Of a stretch of 64,000 nucleotides of DNA, positions 15,607-25,910 are shown one piece after another (positions within the stretch are counted from its first letter, which is position 1; each line of letters starts with the position of its first letter). The translations under genes and the position numbers were made by a program. A model generated the notes under the pieces. It ran no database searches. It had not been told where the DNA came from and saw nothing but the letters and a program-made list of their open reading frames with translations. The stretch is from NCBI RefSeq assembly GCF_900239975.1, contig NZ_LS992154.1, forward strand, positions 434,001-498,000, written 5' to 3'. The DNA comes from Chlamydia poikilotherma (GTDB lineage: Bacteria; Chlamydiota; Chlamydiia; Chlamydiales; Chlamydiaceae).

Positions 15607-16356
15607 ATGCAAAATACTGTAGATTTCGATTATTTTGGTCTAAGCGATATTGGAATGGTGCGTTCTAGGAATGAGGATTTTTGGCAGGTAAATCTGTCCT
15701 CAAGAGCTGTTGCTATTGCAGACGGTATGGGAGGATGCCTAGGAGGTGATGTAGCTTCTCATGAAGCTATTTTTAGCTTAATGGAATTGATTGATGCCAG
15801 GCAATCGCAGTTAGCGGAGTTTAAGGATGATCAGTATAGAGAAACATTGAGGATAATTCTTTCTGAAGTTAACGGCTTAATTTATGAGCACAGTCTCATG
15901 GAATCACGTCTTCAGGGTATGGGAACTACATTGAGTTTCATGCAATTTCTTAGGAACAAGGCTTGGTTGCTTCATGTTGGAGATAGTAGAATTTACCGCT
16001 TGCGTGGCGAAAGTCTTTCTTGTTTGACAGAGGATCATTCTTTAGCAAATCAGTTGAAAAATCGTTATGGGCTTTCTAAACAATCAGATAAGGTGTATCC
16101 TTATCGCCATATTCTGACTAATGTTTTAGGAAGTCGTCCTTATGTGATTCCCGATATCAGGGATATTTCCTATAAGAAAGAAGACTTGTTTGTTTTTTGC
16201 TCGGACGGCTTGACAAACATGGTTTCTGATGCAGATATGCGGGATATTTTACTTCAATCTACGACCTTAGAAGAAAGTGGAAATATTTTAATTTCCCTAG
16301 CAAATAGTCGTGGGGGATCTGATAATGTTACCGTGGTGTTAGTCCGAATACAGTAA
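15607..16356 (+). CDS. PP2C-type Ser/Thr protein phosphatase
   Basis: A 249-aa soluble PPM/PP2C phosphatase. Metal-binding and catalytic motifs appear in order: SRNEDFW near residue 20, ADGMGGCLGGDVAS near 38, GMGTTLSFM near 103, LHVGDSRIYRLRG near 122, FVFCSDGLTNMVSD near 197 and RGGSDNVTVVLV at the end. These Asp residues bind the two metal ions. It would reverse phosphorylation by chlamydial Pkn kinases in the bacterial cytosol. It corresponds to CT259, studied as the phosphatase CppA. It is followed 23 bp later by the NifS-like gene. About 300 bp of non-coding DNA lies upstream. Confidence 0.93.
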   Translation: MQNTVDFDYFGLSDIGMVRSRNEDFWQVNLSSRAVAIADGMGGCLGGDVASHEAIFSLMELIDARQSQLAEFKDDQYRETLRIILSEVNGLIYEHSLMESRLQGMGTTLSFMQFLRNKAWLLHVGDSRIYRLRGESLSCLTEDHSLANQLKNRYGLSKQSDKVYPYRHILTNVLGSRPYVIPDIRDISYKKEDLFVFCSDGLTNMVSDADMRDILLQSTTLEESGNILISLANSRGGSDNVTVVLVRIQ

Positions 16357-16379
16357 TATCCGATTTAAGGAACTGTACA

Positions 16380-17495
16380 ATGATCTACTTGGATAACAAC
16401 GCCATGGCTTCTCTAGAGCCAGGTCTTTTGCATTTTCTACAACAACTCTTTCATGAGGGGATTTACGCCAATCCTTCGAGTGTACATAGTCCAGGAAAAA
16501 AATCTCGCAAGATAATTCATGAAACGACAACGTTGATTCAGAAGACCCTATCTTTTCCTGGGCAGGTAATTTATACTTCGAGTGCTACGGAAAGTTTAAA
16601 TTTAGCTATTGCGAGTCTTCCTAAAGGAAGTCATGTGATTACATGCAGTTGTGAACATCCTGCAATAATAGAGCCTTTAAAAAATGCCAATCTTTTCGTT
16701 TCGTATTTAGATCCTCAGCTTGGAAACTGTACAATCAGTCCAGAACAAATAGAAACTGCTATTATACCAACAACCTCAGCAATCGTATTAGGATGGGTAA
16801 ATAGCGAAATTGGTGCGAAAATAAATATAGAGGTGATTGCTGATATTGCTAGGAAGCATAATTTACAATTTATTGTAGATGCTACAGCAATTATCGGTAG
16901 AGAAAAAGTAACCATTCCTAAAGGTGTCACTATGGTTGCTTTTAGTGGACATAAGTTTCACGCTTTATCGGGAATAGGAGCTCTTCTTATATCTCCAGGA
17001 TTTAAAGTTTCTCCCTTGCTTTGGGGGGGCGGTCAGCAAGGAGGTATACGTTCTGGAACAGAAAACCTCTGGGGGATTGCTTCATTATACTATATTTTCA
17101 ATATGCTTACGGAAAAACAAGAAGAAATAGCTTTAAAAATCTTACAATATCGCAATTATTTCGAGGCATGCTTAAAAGAACGTATTCCTGAGGTTAGAAT
17201 TCATTGTGAGTATCAACCTCGTGTGAATAATGTTTCCGCTATTGCTTTCCCTCTATTAGAAGGTGAGGTGATGCAAATAGCTTTAGACGTTGAAGGTGTA
17301 GCTTGTGGTTATGGATCAGCTTGTTCTTCGGGAGCTACTACAGCTTTCAAATCTTTAGTTGCCATGAAAATTGATCAGGATATATCTCTAGCTACCTTAA
17401 GGTTTTCTTTTTCTCATTTGCTAACACAAGAAGATCTTGATTTAGCTATAGAGAAGATTATAAAGGTGAGTACCCATTTGAGAAGTGCTTGGTAA
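16380..17495 (+). CDS. nifS: Cysteine desulfurase (NifS/IscS-like)
   Basis: A 371-aa PLP enzyme that takes sulfur from cysteine for Fe-S cluster assembly or thiolation. The N-terminus YLDNNAMASLEPG is the family opening. TSSATESLNLAI binds the cofactor phosphate, FSGHKFHAL carries the PLP-binding Lys near residue 197, GGGQQGGIRSGTEN is the next conserved block, and GSACSSGATT holds the persulfide-forming Cys near residue 314. AAGGA precedes the ATG. It corresponds to CT258, one of two NifS-like proteins in Chlamydia. It converges with the CBS protein gene with only 2 bp between stop codons. Confidence 0.93.
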   Translation: MIYLDNNAMASLEPGLLHFLQQLFHEGIYANPSSVHSPGKKSRKIIHETTTLIQKTLSFPGQVIYTSSATESLNLAIASLPKGSHVITCSCEHPAIIEPLKNANLFVSYLDPQLGNCTISPEQIETAIIPTTSAIVLGWVNSEIGAKINIEVIADIARKHNLQFIVDATAIIGREKVTIPKGVTMVAFSGHKFHALSGIGALLISPGFKVSPLLWGGGQQGGIRSGTENLWGIASLYYIFNMLTEKQEEIALKILQYRNYFEACLKERIPEVRIHCEYQPRVNNVSAIAFPLLEGEVMQIALDVEGVACGYGSACSSGATTAFKSLVAMKIDQDISLATLRFSFSHLLTQEDLDLAIEKIIKVSTHLRSAW

Positions 17496-17497
17496 AG

Positions 17498-18712
17498 TTA
17501 CGAAAGTAAATTTTTAATAGAGACGCTTTTAATTCCATATAGCGATACTTCTTTAACTTCTAGAAGAAGATTATCAGTAATTACTGACGTTCCAATTTCT
17601 GCAGGAGTATCGAGTAATTGTAAAACTAACTGTGCTAGAGTTTCTACTCCATAACGCGTAAGTTCAATTCCCAACTCTTTCTGTAGATCTTTTAATGGTG
17701 TATTTCCAGGAAACGTTCTTTCTATTAAAGAGACAGTTTTAGGCTTTAGTTGAGCGATATTTGATGTGTTAAATAGGATTTTAAAAATCGCATTTAAACT
17801 CAGAATACCCATAGGTTCTCCAGAAGAATTCAATACGACAGCTACGCTAGAACGGTTATCTCTAAATTCTTTCAATATACGTATCAGTTTAGATTTTGCT
17901 GTGATAAACCAGGGTGAATGGAGATTATGAATTAATGCATCGTCAGGATTTTTATTCACAAAATCTTTAGGGAGCGCTATCCCTATCACATTTTTACGTG
18001 CCTTATGGTATACTGGGATAAACTCCATATCAGTGTTTTTTATCTTACGACATAAATCCTTAACATTTGCCGTAGAAGGCAACATTGTTACCAGATCTAA
18101 GGGTTGACATACCTGTTCCGCGGATGTCGCACTTAAAGAGAAAATATTTGTGGCAATAACATTAAAATCTTGTTCTTCATGATGTGTTTCTAAAGCTTTT
18201 TGAAATTCATCACGACTTAATGTTGAGTTCAACTTCTCTTTTTTTATTTTTAGTAGATAGTAAATTCCTTCTGTAAGACTCCCTATGAATTGAATTAATG
18301 GATAAAATAGATAGTGAGAATAATACAGTATAGGAGCACCCCAAAGTGCTAACTTCTCAGGAATTTTACGTGATATCGTTAAAGGGAAAAGCTCAGCAAA
18401 AATTACGACAAGAAAGATCTGAGTAAAAGGAGCGTAATCTGGAGAGAATCCCAGAGCTTTATAACAATTCCTAGCTGATTCAGAACTAATTTGAAGAGCT
18501 ATGTTCACTCCAAGCATCACGGTCCCGAATAAACGATAAGGACGACGAATAAGAAAATTAATATAACGCGCTTTCTTATGATCTTTTGTTAGATAGTATT
18601 GGAGGCGTACACGATTGAAGGAAACGCAGGCCATTTCCATCATAGAATAGAATCCTTGAAGGACAATACATAAAAAATTGACCCCAAGCCAAAAGAAAGG
18701 AGAATCAGTCAT
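17498..18712 (-). CDS. CNNM/CBS-domain membrane protein (TlyC/HlyC-like), CT257-type
   Basis: A 404-aa protein. The N-terminal 190 residues are a DUF21/CNNM membrane domain with about four TM segments (FFWLGVNFLCIVLQGFYSMMEMA, then FGTVMLGVNIALQ, then TQIFLVVIFAELFPLTISRK). Residues 200-320 contain a CBS pair (DLVTMLPSTANVKDLCRK; SSVAVVLNSSGEPMGILSL). The remainder resembles a CorC_HlyC transporter-associated domain (LIERTFPGNTPLKDLQKELG). The family is linked to Mg2+ or Co2+ efflux despite the 'hemolysin' label. Its start overlaps the end of the upstream paralog by 8 bp, indicating translational coupling. Confidence 0.85.
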   Translation of the reverse strand: MTDSPFFWLGVNFLCIVLQGFYSMMEMACVSFNRVRLQYYLTKDHKKARYINFLIRRPYRLFGTVMLGVNIALQISSESARNCYKALGFSPDYAPFTQIFLVVIFAELFPLTISRKIPEKLALWGAPILYYSHYLFYPLIQFIGSLTEGIYYLLKIKKEKLNSTLSRDEFQKALETHHEEQDFNVIATNIFSLSATSAEQVCQPLDLVTMLPSTANVKDLCRKIKNTDMEFIPVYHKARKNVIGIALPKDFVNKNPDDALIHNLHSPWFITAKSKLIRILKEFRDNRSSVAVVLNSSGEPMGILSLNAIFKILFNTSNIAQLKPKTVSLIERTFPGNTPLKDLQKELGIELTRYGVETLAQLVLQLLDTPAEIGTSVITDNLLLEVKEVSLYGIKSVSIKNLLS

Positions 18713-19940
18713 GCATTTTCCTTATATACACTCGGCGTATGCGATTAGGAGCAGCGTCCAAAACTTGAAACATAAGATTGTTCCAAGTAAGTTTTGTTCC
18801 CGTAATCGGAATAGATTCCATCTGTTCAGTTAACCATCCTCCTAAAGTTGCACTATTGTTATTTGTAGGGAGATTGATATTAAAAATTTCACTGAGATCA
18901 CTTAGTTCTAAAGTGCCTGCTGCGATAATAACATCTTTTCCTGACATTGTATAAAGAACTTTTTCACTTCGTTGATCTATGATCTCTCCAGAAACAATTT
19001 CAAAGAGATCTTCTTGAGTAATTAATCCTTCGATTGAACCATATTCATCAATGATCATACCTAAAGTTTCATCTTCAGCAGCAAGATGACAAAGAGCAGT
19101 TTTTGCTGATATTGTCTCAGGCATATAATATGGCTTATTCAATAAAGGCAAAAGGTCTTCAGATGATTGTAAAGGTTTACCATGAAGTAGCAAAGCTTTC
19201 GCTGTACAGATTCCTAATAAGTTTTGTAAATTGTCATTACATACAGGAACTCTTGAGCAATGTTGCTGAGAAAATAGATCATAGAGATTATCCAGAGGTG
19301 TTTGAATATCATAGAACAAAACATCTTGACGAGGTTTCATACGCTCTTTAACACTACAATCACTAAGAGATAGATAACCGTATAGCAGACGACTTTCATC
19401 CTGATTAACAACACCAAAGTCTTTGCAACTTTGTAAAACCTCCTTCAATTCCTGAGGTTGAATAATATCTATCTTCTGAGCTGAAAGAATCCATTGTACA
19501 ATATAATTAATCCCGCTAATTGCCCAATAGAGTAGAGGTCGAAATACCTTTGTAAACACTAAAATAAGAGGAGCAACAAAAGAGGCTATCTGTGTGTTAA
19601 ATGGGAGGGCTACCGCCTTGGGTAAAATTTCACATAGAATCAGAGTTAAAGCTAAAGGGAAACCAACAATAAGTAACCACGAAGCTTTGTCACCAACAAG
19701 TATAGCTACGCAGTTTTGAATCCCAATATTTAATCCGATATCAAGAAAGATTAAAGTAATGAGTAGATGGTGGGGATGAGAGAGTAGAGAAGCTACTAAC
19801 TGCTGCTTTTTATATCTAGAGCGCTTGTAATGAGAAATTAAAGAGGTTGGGAGAGAGAAAAGTGCTATCTGGGATAATGAAATAAATCCAGAACACAGGG
19901 TAAAACATATGATTAGAAAAATCAGAACAGTAGAAATCAT
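18705..19940 (-). CDS. CNNM/CBS-domain membrane protein (TlyC/HlyC-like), CT256-type
   Basis: A 411-aa paralog of the next gene with the same order: DUF21 membrane domain (residues 1-170, including ALFSLPTSLISHYKRSRY and LILCEILPKAVALP), CBS pair (MKPRQDVLFYDIQTPLDNL; ETLGMIIDEYGSIEGLITQEDLFEIVSGEI), and a C-terminal CorC_HlyC domain with LGGWLTEQMESIPITGTK. The IDEYGxxxGLxTxEDLxExxVGEI block is the best family signature in the pair. Likely an ion exporter or its regulator in the inner membrane. It is the third gene of a tight minus-strand cluster after dcd and the FtsB-like gene. Confidence 0.87.
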   Translation of the reverse strand: MISTVLIFLIICFTLCSGFISLSQIALFSLPTSLISHYKRSRYKKQQLVASLLSHPHHLLITLIFLDIGLNIGIQNCVAILVGDKASWLLIVGFPLALTLILCEILPKAVALPFNTQIASFVAPLILVFTKVFRPLLYWAISGINYIVQWILSAQKIDIIQPQELKEVLQSCKDFGVVNQDESRLLYGYLSLSDCSVKERMKPRQDVLFYDIQTPLDNLYDLFSQQHCSRVPVCNDNLQNLLGICTAKALLLHGKPLQSSEDLLPLLNKPYYMPETISAKTALCHLAAEDETLGMIIDEYGSIEGLITQEDLFEIVSGEIIDQRSEKVLYTMSGKDVIIAAGTLELSDLSEIFNINLPTNNNSATLGGWLTEQMESIPITGTKLTWNNLMFQVLDAAPNRIRRVYIRKMHD

Positions 19941-19949
19941 GCTTGTGTC

Positions 19950-20279
19950 TCAATCCATGCTCTTCGATTCTATAATCGGAGAGAAACATACTTTAGTATA
20001 GCCCTTGGGAATTAACCCTAGTCTACGAATTAAAGCAGATTCAATCACTGCAGGATCATCCCAATGTTGAATATGCAATCGAAGTTCTTTTTGTTCTTCT
20101 TCAGCATAAAGGATTTTCTCTTGAAGTCCTGATACACGCTTCTGTAAACGCATTTCCTCTTGTTTCAGTTCATGAATAGCACGGTCATACATAAATCCAC
20201 TAATAAGCATGCAGAGGATTAACCACCAAGAGTTAACCACAATTTCTTCAAGGCATCTCTGCCAGGGAACTTTTTGCAT
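19950..20279 (-). CDS. FtsB/DivIC-like small bitopic membrane protein
   Basis: A 109-aa protein with a basic start, a single transmembrane segment (about residues 15-28, VVNSWWLILCMLISGFMYD) and a predicted coiled coil through residues 30-68 rich in Glu, Lys, Gln and Leu at heptad spacing. It ends with DDPAVIESALIRRLGLIPKGYTKVCF. The combination TM, coiled coil and 'DPxxIExxxRxxLGLxxxGExx' is diagnostic of FtsB/DivIC divisome proteins. Those pair with FtsL and activate septal peptidoglycan synthesis. Chlamydiae lack FtsZ but keep FtsL, PBP3 and others, so such a partner makes sense. It lies 9 bp after dcd. The C. trachomatis counterpart is probably CT255, usually called hypothetical. Confidence 0.6.
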   Translation of the reverse strand: MQKVPWQRCLEEIVVNSWWLILCMLISGFMYDRAIHELKQEEMRLQKRVSGLQEKILYAEEEQKELRLHIQHWDDPAVIESALIRRLGLIPKGYTKVCFSPIIESKSMD

Positions 20280-20288
20280 CTTCTAACT

Positions 20289-20861
20289 TTAAACAAAAGG
20301 AACAGTAATTCCCTGCTGTTTTTGATACTTACCTTTTCTTTCTGCATAAGAAACCTCACACATCTCGTCTGCTTCAAAAAACAAGACTTGAGCTATTCCC
20401 TCATTAGCATAAATTTTTGCTGGAAGGGGAGTGGTATTAGAAATTTCTATGGTAACGTATCCTTCCCATTCAGGTTCAAAAGGGGTTACATTAACAATGA
20501 GTCCACAACGTGCATACGTGGATTTCCCTATACACATTGTTAAGACGTTTCTTGGAATACGAAAATACTCTACACTATGAGCAAGAGCAAATGAATTCGG
20601 AGGAATGATACAAACATCATCAGTAATAGAGATAAACGTATCTTCTGTAAAATGCTTTGGATCGACAAGAGAATTATATACATTAGTGAATACTTTAAAC
20701 TCTCTAGACAAACGAAGATCATAACCATAGCTGGATAGACCGTAGCTGATTAATTTCTCTCCAGTTTCTGCGTCTGTATTTATTTGGCCATCTGCAAAAG
20801 GCTCGATCATTCCGTGAGCCAGTGCCATTTTACGGATCCATTTATCTTCTTTAATGCTCAT
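20289..20861 (-). CDS. dcd: dCTP deaminase
   Basis: A 190-aa homotrimeric enzyme converting dCTP to dUTP, the first step to dTTP by this route. Signatures include KFEFxF-like [13 protein letters not shown], the [19 protein letters not shown] block, [35 protein letters not shown] (split here by its catalytic Glu near residue 138), and a C-terminal [12 protein letters not shown] substrate loop. It is the 580-nt head gene of a minus-strand cluster dcd, FtsB-like, CT256-type, CT257-type. It corresponds to CT039. Confidence 0.95.
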   Translation of the reverse strand: MSIKEDKWIRKMALAHGMIEPFADGQINTDAETGEKLISYGLSSYGYDLRLSREFKVFTNVYNSLVDPKHFTEDTFISITDDVCIIPPNSFALAHSVEYFRIPRNVLTMCIGKSTYARCGLIVNVTPFEPEWEGYVTIEISNTTPLPAKIYANEGIAQVLFFEADEMCEVSYAERKGKYQKQQGITVPFV

Positions 20862-21462
20862 TTAGAAACCTTAGTAGTTAGATTCTATAGAACGTTTTCA
20901 TAGTATTTTGATTTCATAGAAACCATAATCTTGGCTATACCAGGGATACAGTTTTCTATACGACAATAGAATACATCTTTCGTCGGTATATGCAAATACC
21001 TAAAAAATTCAAAGGTCTTTTAACTTTTGAAATAGAATACACTGTCTCTCTAGAAGAGAAGAACTTTGTATTCGATGCGATTCTACGGCGATGTTAGATA
21101 ATAGCGTAGGAAAAAGGCAAATCTTATTTTTTTCTTAAGATTTTTTTAATCATTCTTAGCTATGAGCATCCACTCCTAAGTTTGTTTTTATGCGAGAGAG
21201 CTATCTTAATTAGTTTTGTTCTCATTTTTTAAGATATTCTTATCTATATTTTTCGAAGGACTTAGTGTTGACGTTATAGAATTAGCCTATGTATAACGAC
21301 ATTTTGGCAGACGTGTTATGTGATGGAAATTTCAAAAAAAACTAAAGGTCTTATTTTTTTCTAAGATTTCTTATGAAGAATAGTAAATAATGTAGCTCAT
21401 GCACATTTCTTAGAAGACAGAAATTCCTATCCTTTGTGAGACTAAGAGAAATGCGGTAACAT
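20862..21462. other. Divergent intergenic region upstream of dcd and ruvB
   Basis: This 600-bp AT-rich region separates the dcd cluster from ruvB. I see no tRNA, no credible short gene and no strong repeat. A sigma-66-like promoter toward ruvB is listed separately. The region is long for such a compact genome; a short unrecognised RNA is possible. Confidence 0.5.
21268..21297 (+). promoter_or_regulatory. Candidate sigma-66 promoter for ruvB
   Basis: TTGACG (21268-21273) and TATAAC (21292-21297) are separated by 18 bp. Both boxes are close to the bacterial consensus. Transcription would start about 160 bp before ruvB. No other strong promoter is visible in the gap. Confidence 0.45.
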
Positions 21463-22476
21463 ATGACACATCAGGTATCTGTCTTACATCAAGATAAAAA
21501 GTTCGATATTTCTTTGCGGCCCAAGGGATTAAGGGAGTTTTGTGGTCAGAAGCAACTTACAGAACGCTTGGAATTGTTCCTTCATGCTGCTGTGCAACGC
21601 GGAGAAGTTCCTGGTCACTGTCTTTTTTTTGGGCCCCCAGGATTGGGTAAAACATCACTTGCTTATATCGTTGCTCATACCGTGGGTAAAGGATTGGTCG
21701 TTGCTTCAGGACCTCAACTTGTTAAACCATCTGATTTATTGGGATTGTTAACAAGTTTGCAAGAAGGTGATGTTTTCTTTATTGATGAAATTCATCGTAT
21801 GGGAAAAGTTGCCGAAGAATATTTATATTCTGCAATGGAAGATTATAAGATTGACATTACTATTGACTCAGGTCCTGGTGCGCGATCTGTTTCTGTAGAT
21901 CTTGCTCCTTTTAGTTTAGTAGGAGCAACGACACGTTCTGGAATGTTAAGTGAGCCCCTGCGTGCTCGTTTTTCCTTTACCGGACGTATGTCATATTACT
22001 CGGATGAAGATTTGACAACCATTCTTAAACGATCTTCTAATTTATTGGGAATTGATGCTGATTCTTCAGCATTACATGAAATTGCCCGAAGATCTAGAGG
22101 AACACCTAGATTAGCCAATAATCTCTTGCGTTGGGTTCGGGATTTTGCTCAAATGCGCGAGGGTAATTGTATTAATGGCGACGTAGCCGAAAAAGCTTTG
22201 GCTATGCTATTAATAGATGATTGGGGATTAAATGAGATTGATATTAAACTCCTCACCACAATAATAGATTATTATCAGGGTGGCCCTGTGGGTATTAAAA
22301 CTTTATCGGTGGCCGTAGGAGAAGACATCAAAACCCTAGAAGATGTGTATGAACCTTTCTTGATTTTAAAAGGTCTATTAAAGAAAACATCTCGAGGAAG
22401 AATGGTTACCCAAATTGCTTATAATCATTTGAAAAGGTGTTCAGATAACTTGCAGAGTTTAGGAGAAGAAAAGTGA
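21463..22476 (+). CDS. ruvB: Holliday junction branch migration helicase RuvB
   Basis: A 337-aa AAA+ ATPase, normal length. [14 protein letters not shown] is the family opening; Walker A is [12 protein letters not shown] near residue 58, Walker [11 protein letters not shown] near 107. Sensor 1 is [18 protein letters not shown] and the arginine-finger/sensor 2 region follows. The C-terminal winged helix reads [16 protein letters not shown]. Hexamers of RuvB move Holliday junctions with RuvA. Its last 4 bp overlap the SpoIID-like gene, so the two are coupled. It corresponds to CT040. Confidence 0.97.
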   Translation: MTHQVSVLHQDKKFDISLRPKGLREFCGQKQLTERLELFLHAAVQRGEVPGHCLFFGPPGLGKTSLAYIVAHTVGKGLVVASGPQLVKPSDLLGLLTSLQEGDVFFIDEIHRMGKVAEEYLYSAMEDYKIDITIDSGPGARSVSVDLAPFSLVGATTRSGMLSEPLRARFSFTGRMSYYSDEDLTTILKRSSNLLGIDADSSALHEIARRSRGTPRLANNLLRWVRDFAQMREGNCINGDVAEKALAMLLIDDWGLNEIDIKLLTTIIDYYQGGPVGIKTLSVAVGEDIKTLEDVYEPFLILKGLLKKTSRGRMVTQIAYNHLKRCSDNLQSLGEEK

Positions 22477-23288
22477 AGATATTGAAGTACATCCTTTTAG
22501 GACTTTCCTTCAGTATGGGCGTAGCCGGGTATACAGAAGTTAAGGTTTCTGATACTTTTATGGTTCAACCTATTGTTTCCGAACCTAAAATTCGCGTTCT
22601 TCTTTTGAATGAGAGTACCACCGCTTTAATAGAAGCTAAAGGTCCTTATCGCCTTTATGGTGACAACACGTTGTTGCAACATTCACCTCAAGGTTTGCGT
22701 TGCGCTGCCCATGCTCTTTACGGAGGTGTCCGATGGGGAGAAAATTTTCCTGGAGTCCAATGTTTAAAGATCGAACCTATTGATGATTCTGCATCACTAT
22801 TTGTAAACGGTCTACAATATAAGGGAGCTCTCTATATTCATAAGACGGATAAGCATTGTATTGTTGTGACTAATGAGCTAACTGTTGAAGAGTACCTAAA
22901 ATCAATTCTTTCTACAAAATATCTCAGAGAATTAGATAAAGAAGCTTTATCAGCATGTGTAATTTTAGAAAGAACGGCTTTATATGAAAGGCTTCTTGCT
23001 AAAAATCCTCAAAACTTCTGGCATATTACAGGATCTGAAGATAATTACGCGGGTTATGGAGCTACACGACAATTCTATGGTGTTGAAGATGCCGTAGATT
23101 GGACATCGCGATTGATTGTTGATAATCCTGAAGGATTGATTATTGATGCTGATGGCTTGCTTAAAGCTAATATTGATCGTCTTGCTGTAGAAGGTTACAA
23201 TGCACGTCAAATTCTTGAAAAATTCTATAAAGATGCCGATTTCGTAGTTATAGAATCTTGGAATGATGAAGCTAATGAAATTAGCTAA
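22473..23288 (+). CDS. SpoIID/LytB-domain secreted protein
   Basis: A 271-aa protein starting with GTG at 22473, overlapping ruvB by 4 bp. Residues 1-20 are a signal peptide ([20 protein letters not shown]). The rest fits the SpoIID/LytB domain: IRVLLLNES, a central GxLxV-like [28 protein letters not shown], and a closing [15 protein letters not shown]. SpoIID proteins act on peptidoglycan, as lytic transglycosylases or amidase enhancers. Chlamydiae make a transient septal peptidoglycan ring that must be turned over, so this is a plausible remodelling enzyme. It corresponds to CT041. It overlaps the convergent glgX end by 8 bp. Confidence 0.8.
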   Translation: MKILKYILLGLSFSMGVAGYTEVKVSDTFMVQPIVSEPKIRVLLLNESTTALIEAKGPYRLYGDNTLLQHSPQGLRCAAHALYGGVRWGENFPGVQCLKIEPIDDSASLFVNGLQYKGALYIHKTDKHCIVVTNELTVEEYLKSILSTKYLRELDKEALSACVILERTALYERLLAKNPQNFWHITGSEDNYAGYGATRQFYGVEDAVDWTSRLIVDNPEGLIIDADGLLKANIDRLAVEGYNARQILEKFYKDADFVVIESWNDEANEIS

Positions 23289-25272
23289 TATGACTTGTGT
23301 AACTTATAGCAACTAGCATCATATAAGAATCTAACAATACTTTTTCTGATAGGCTTTCTGATGCAAAATCTGAACTATCTGCTATTTTTTGATAAGGAAG
23401 AAAATTCTCTCTTATTTTTGGTAGGTTAATTTCTATCCTTTCTTCTCCTGTATAGAACGTTGTGAATAGGCTATACTTGGAACATTTAAGCTCATAAGCT
23501 AAAAATTTACTAGGATTCCAATGTTCTATAGGATTCGCGTTTGCATCGAGCCAGGTAATATTTTCATGATTAAGGAATCCTTTATTGAAGATTTCCTTAT
23601 GCTGTTTTCTGAAACGAATGGCTTTACAGACAAAATCAAAAAGAGAAGTATTTTTAGACAATTCATTCCAAAGGAAATGATTGGCATCTGTATCTAATGC
23701 CCAACGGTTATTGTTTCCTTTTCCCGTGTGACCATATTCATCTCCTGATTGTAGCATCGGAATCCCTTGGGAAAGGAATAAGGTTAATAGAAAATTACGC
23801 ATCTGACGTTCGCGTAAAGCAAGAATTTTCGGATTTTTGGTTTCTCCTTCTTCTCCAAAATTGTAGCTATAGTTTGCATTGTTTCCGTCACGATTATCCT
23901 CTCCATTTCCTTCATTATGTTTGTCATTGTAGGAAACTGTATCGCGCAAAGTAAATCCATCATGACTGCAAATATAGTTAATCGAATTGCAAGGAGAGCC
24001 TTGTGGATAGAGATCTTGAGATCCGGAAATCCTTGAAGCGAAGGCGCCAACAAGATGTTGATCTCCATTTAAAAAGGATTTTATAGTATCACGATACTGT
24101 CCATTCCATTCGCTCCAACGTGGACTTAAGGTAGGAAAATAACCCACTTGATACAAACCAGCGGCGTCCCAAGGTTCGGCAATGATTTTCGTTTTTGAAA
24201 GCACAGGATCATAGCTGATAGCGTGTAAGATTGGTGAGAAAGGAACGGGATTGCCTAAGGGGTCACGTGAGAATACAGAAGCAAGATCAAAACGAAACCC
24301 ATCTACATGCATCTCCTGAACCCAATAGCGTAGGGAATCCAAAATCCATTGTGTAGTGGGCGTGTGGTTAGTATTTAATGTGTTCCCACATCCTGAATAG
24401 TTAGCGAATTCTCCTTGAGAATTCACCATATAATATGAAGAAAGGTCTATCCAAGGCAAAGGGCAAATTGTGTTTTCTAATCCTGTATGATTAAAAACAA
24501 CATCGAGAATTACCTCAATATTTGCCTTATGTAAAGCTTTCACTAGAGTTTTAAATTCTCTGATTGGTGCGCAGGGATCTGAACCATAAGCATAGCGTCG
24601 ACAAGGAGAGAAAAAGTTTACAGGAGAATATCCCCAGTAGTTGCAGAGGTAAGGTCTGTTAGCAGTTCGAAAAGGGTGGTAAGTTTCATCGAATTCAAAA
24701 ATAGGGAGAAGTTCAATAGCGTTGACCCCAAGTTTTTTTAGATAATCTATCTTTTCGATAATACCTAGAAAAGTCCCTGGATAACGTACTTGAGAAGAAT
24801 TATTCCAAGTAAAAGAGCGGACATGCATTTCATAAATGATTGATTCTTCTTTGGGTAAATTGAGACAGCGATCTCCTTCCCAAGAAAACTCTTCATTTTT
24901 TAAATAACTAAAGGCATAGTCTCGAGAAGTTTTTATAGAGCCGAAAGTTTGTGGAGAACGGAGATTTTTTGCATAAGGATCAGAAAGGTATTTTTTAAAA
25001 TTAAACTTAGCTGTTGCGTTTGTAGGACCATCTATGCGAAAAGCATAAGACCACTGATCAGAAATCCCTTCCACCTCTATATGCCAGATAGCTCCCGTGC
25101 GGTTTTTCTCATGTGACAAAACTATTTCTTGGATATGGAAATTCTTATCGGCAAGAGCAAGAACTACTTGAGTGGCTTGTGAAGAAAATAACGTGAAACG
25201 ATAACGGTTAGAAGAAAGCCGAGTTGCTCCCAAAGGTAGTGGAGAGCCTGGATAAAAACTAATTTTGCCCAT
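23281..25272 (-). CDS. glgX: Glycogen debranching enzyme (isoamylase-type)
   Basis: About 663 aa from ATG 25272 ([16 protein letters not shown]); a further in-frame start 26 codons upstream adds non-conserved residues. An N-terminal CBM48 domain (residues 1-130) precedes the GH13 barrel. GH13 signatures are [19 protein letters not shown] with the nucleophile Asp, [13 protein letters not shown] with the acid/base Glu, and [11 protein letters not shown]. It cleaves alpha-1,6 branches of glycogen. The long chlamydial GlgX is notably close to plant isoamylases. It corresponds to CT042 and is divergent from slc1 with about 130 bp between. Confidence 0.93.
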   Translation of the reverse strand: MGKISFYPGSPLPLGATRLSSNRYRFTLFSSQATQVVLALADKNFHIQEIVLSHEKNRTGAIWHIEVEGISDQWSYAFRIDGPTNATAKFNFKKYLSDPYAKNLRSPQTFGSIKTSRDYAFSYLKNEEFSWEGDRCLNLPKEESIIYEMHVRSFTWNNSSQVRYPGTFLGIIEKIDYLKKLGVNAIELLPIFEFDETYHPFRTANRPYLCNYWGYSPVNFFSPCRRYAYGSDPCAPIREFKTLVKALHKANIEVILDVVFNHTGLENTICPLPWIDLSSYYMVNSQGEFANYSGCGNTLNTNHTPTTQWILDSLRYWVQEMHVDGFRFDLASVFSRDPLGNPVPFSPILHAISYDPVLSKTKIIAEPWDAAGLYQVGYFPTLSPRWSEWNGQYRDTIKSFLNGDQHLVGAFASRISGSQDLYPQGSPCNSINYICSHDGFTLRDTVSYNDKHNEGNGEDNRDGNNANYSYNFGEEGETKNPKILALRERQMRNFLLTLFLSQGIPMLQSGDEYGHTGKGNNNRWALDTDANHFLWNELSKNTSLFDFVCKAIRFRKQHKEIFNKGFLNHENITWLDANANPIEHWNPSKFLAYELKCSKYSLFTTFYTGEERIEINLPKIRENFLPYQKIADSSDFASESLSEKVLLDSYMMLVAISYTSHIS

Positions 25273-25403
25273 TGTCAACTCGATAGCACAATGGGTTGAG
25301 AAAAACAAGAAAGTTTTTGATTTTAAGTCTTTGAAATCGTTTACTAACAAATCTACAATATGTTAACTTAAAGAAATAACAATTATCACAAGGAGATTCC
25401 CTC

Positions 25404-25910
25404 ATGTCCAGGCAAAATGCTGAGGAAAATCTAAAAAATTTTGCTAGAGAACTAAAGCTCCCTGATGTAGCTTTTGATCAGAACAATACGTGCATTTTGT
25501 TTGTTGATGGCGAATTTTCCCTTCACCTCACTTACGAAGAACATTCTGATCGTTTGTATGTCTACGCTCCCTTGTTAGATGGTTTGCCAGATAATACTCA
25601 AAGAAAATTAGCTTTATATGAAAAGCTTTTAGAAGGATCTATGCTTGGTGGACAGATGGCTGGAGGCGGCGTTGGAGTTGCTACTAAAGAACAACTCATT
25701 TTAATGCACTGCGTTTTAGACATGAAATACGCTGAAACAAATCTTTTAAAGGCCTTTGCTCAATTATTTATTGAAACTGTGGTAAAATGGCGAACTGTTT
25801 GTGCTGATATTTGCGCTGGTAGGGAACCTTCTGTAGATACTATGCCTCAAATGCCTCAGTCTGGTAGTCCTGGTGGAATACAACCTCCTCCTACAGGCAT
25901 TCGTGCGTAA
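25404..25910 (+). CDS. Type III secretion chaperone (Slc1/CT043-type)
   Basis: A 168-aa acidic cytoplasmic protein of the CesT/SycE class I chaperone fold. LKLPDVAFDQNNTCILFVDGEFSLHLTYEEHSDRLYVYAPL is split here as short beta strands characteristic of such dimers; a helix with YEKLLEGSMLGGQMAGGGVGVATKEQLILMH follows. The C-terminal 25 residues are Pro/Gly/Met-rich. In C. trachomatis Slc1 (CT043) binds early effectors such as Tarp and primes them for secretion. AAGGAG precedes the ATG. Gene neighbourhood (glgX before, ssb after) supports the assignment. Confidence 0.88.
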   Translation: MSRQNAEENLKNFARELKLPDVAFDQNNTCILFVDGEFSLHLTYEEHSDRLYVYAPLLDGLPDNTQRKLALYEKLLEGSMLGGQMAGGGVGVATKEQLILMHCVLDMKYAETNLLKAFAQLFIETVVKWRTVCADICAGREPSVDTMPQMPQSGSPGGIQPPPTGIRA

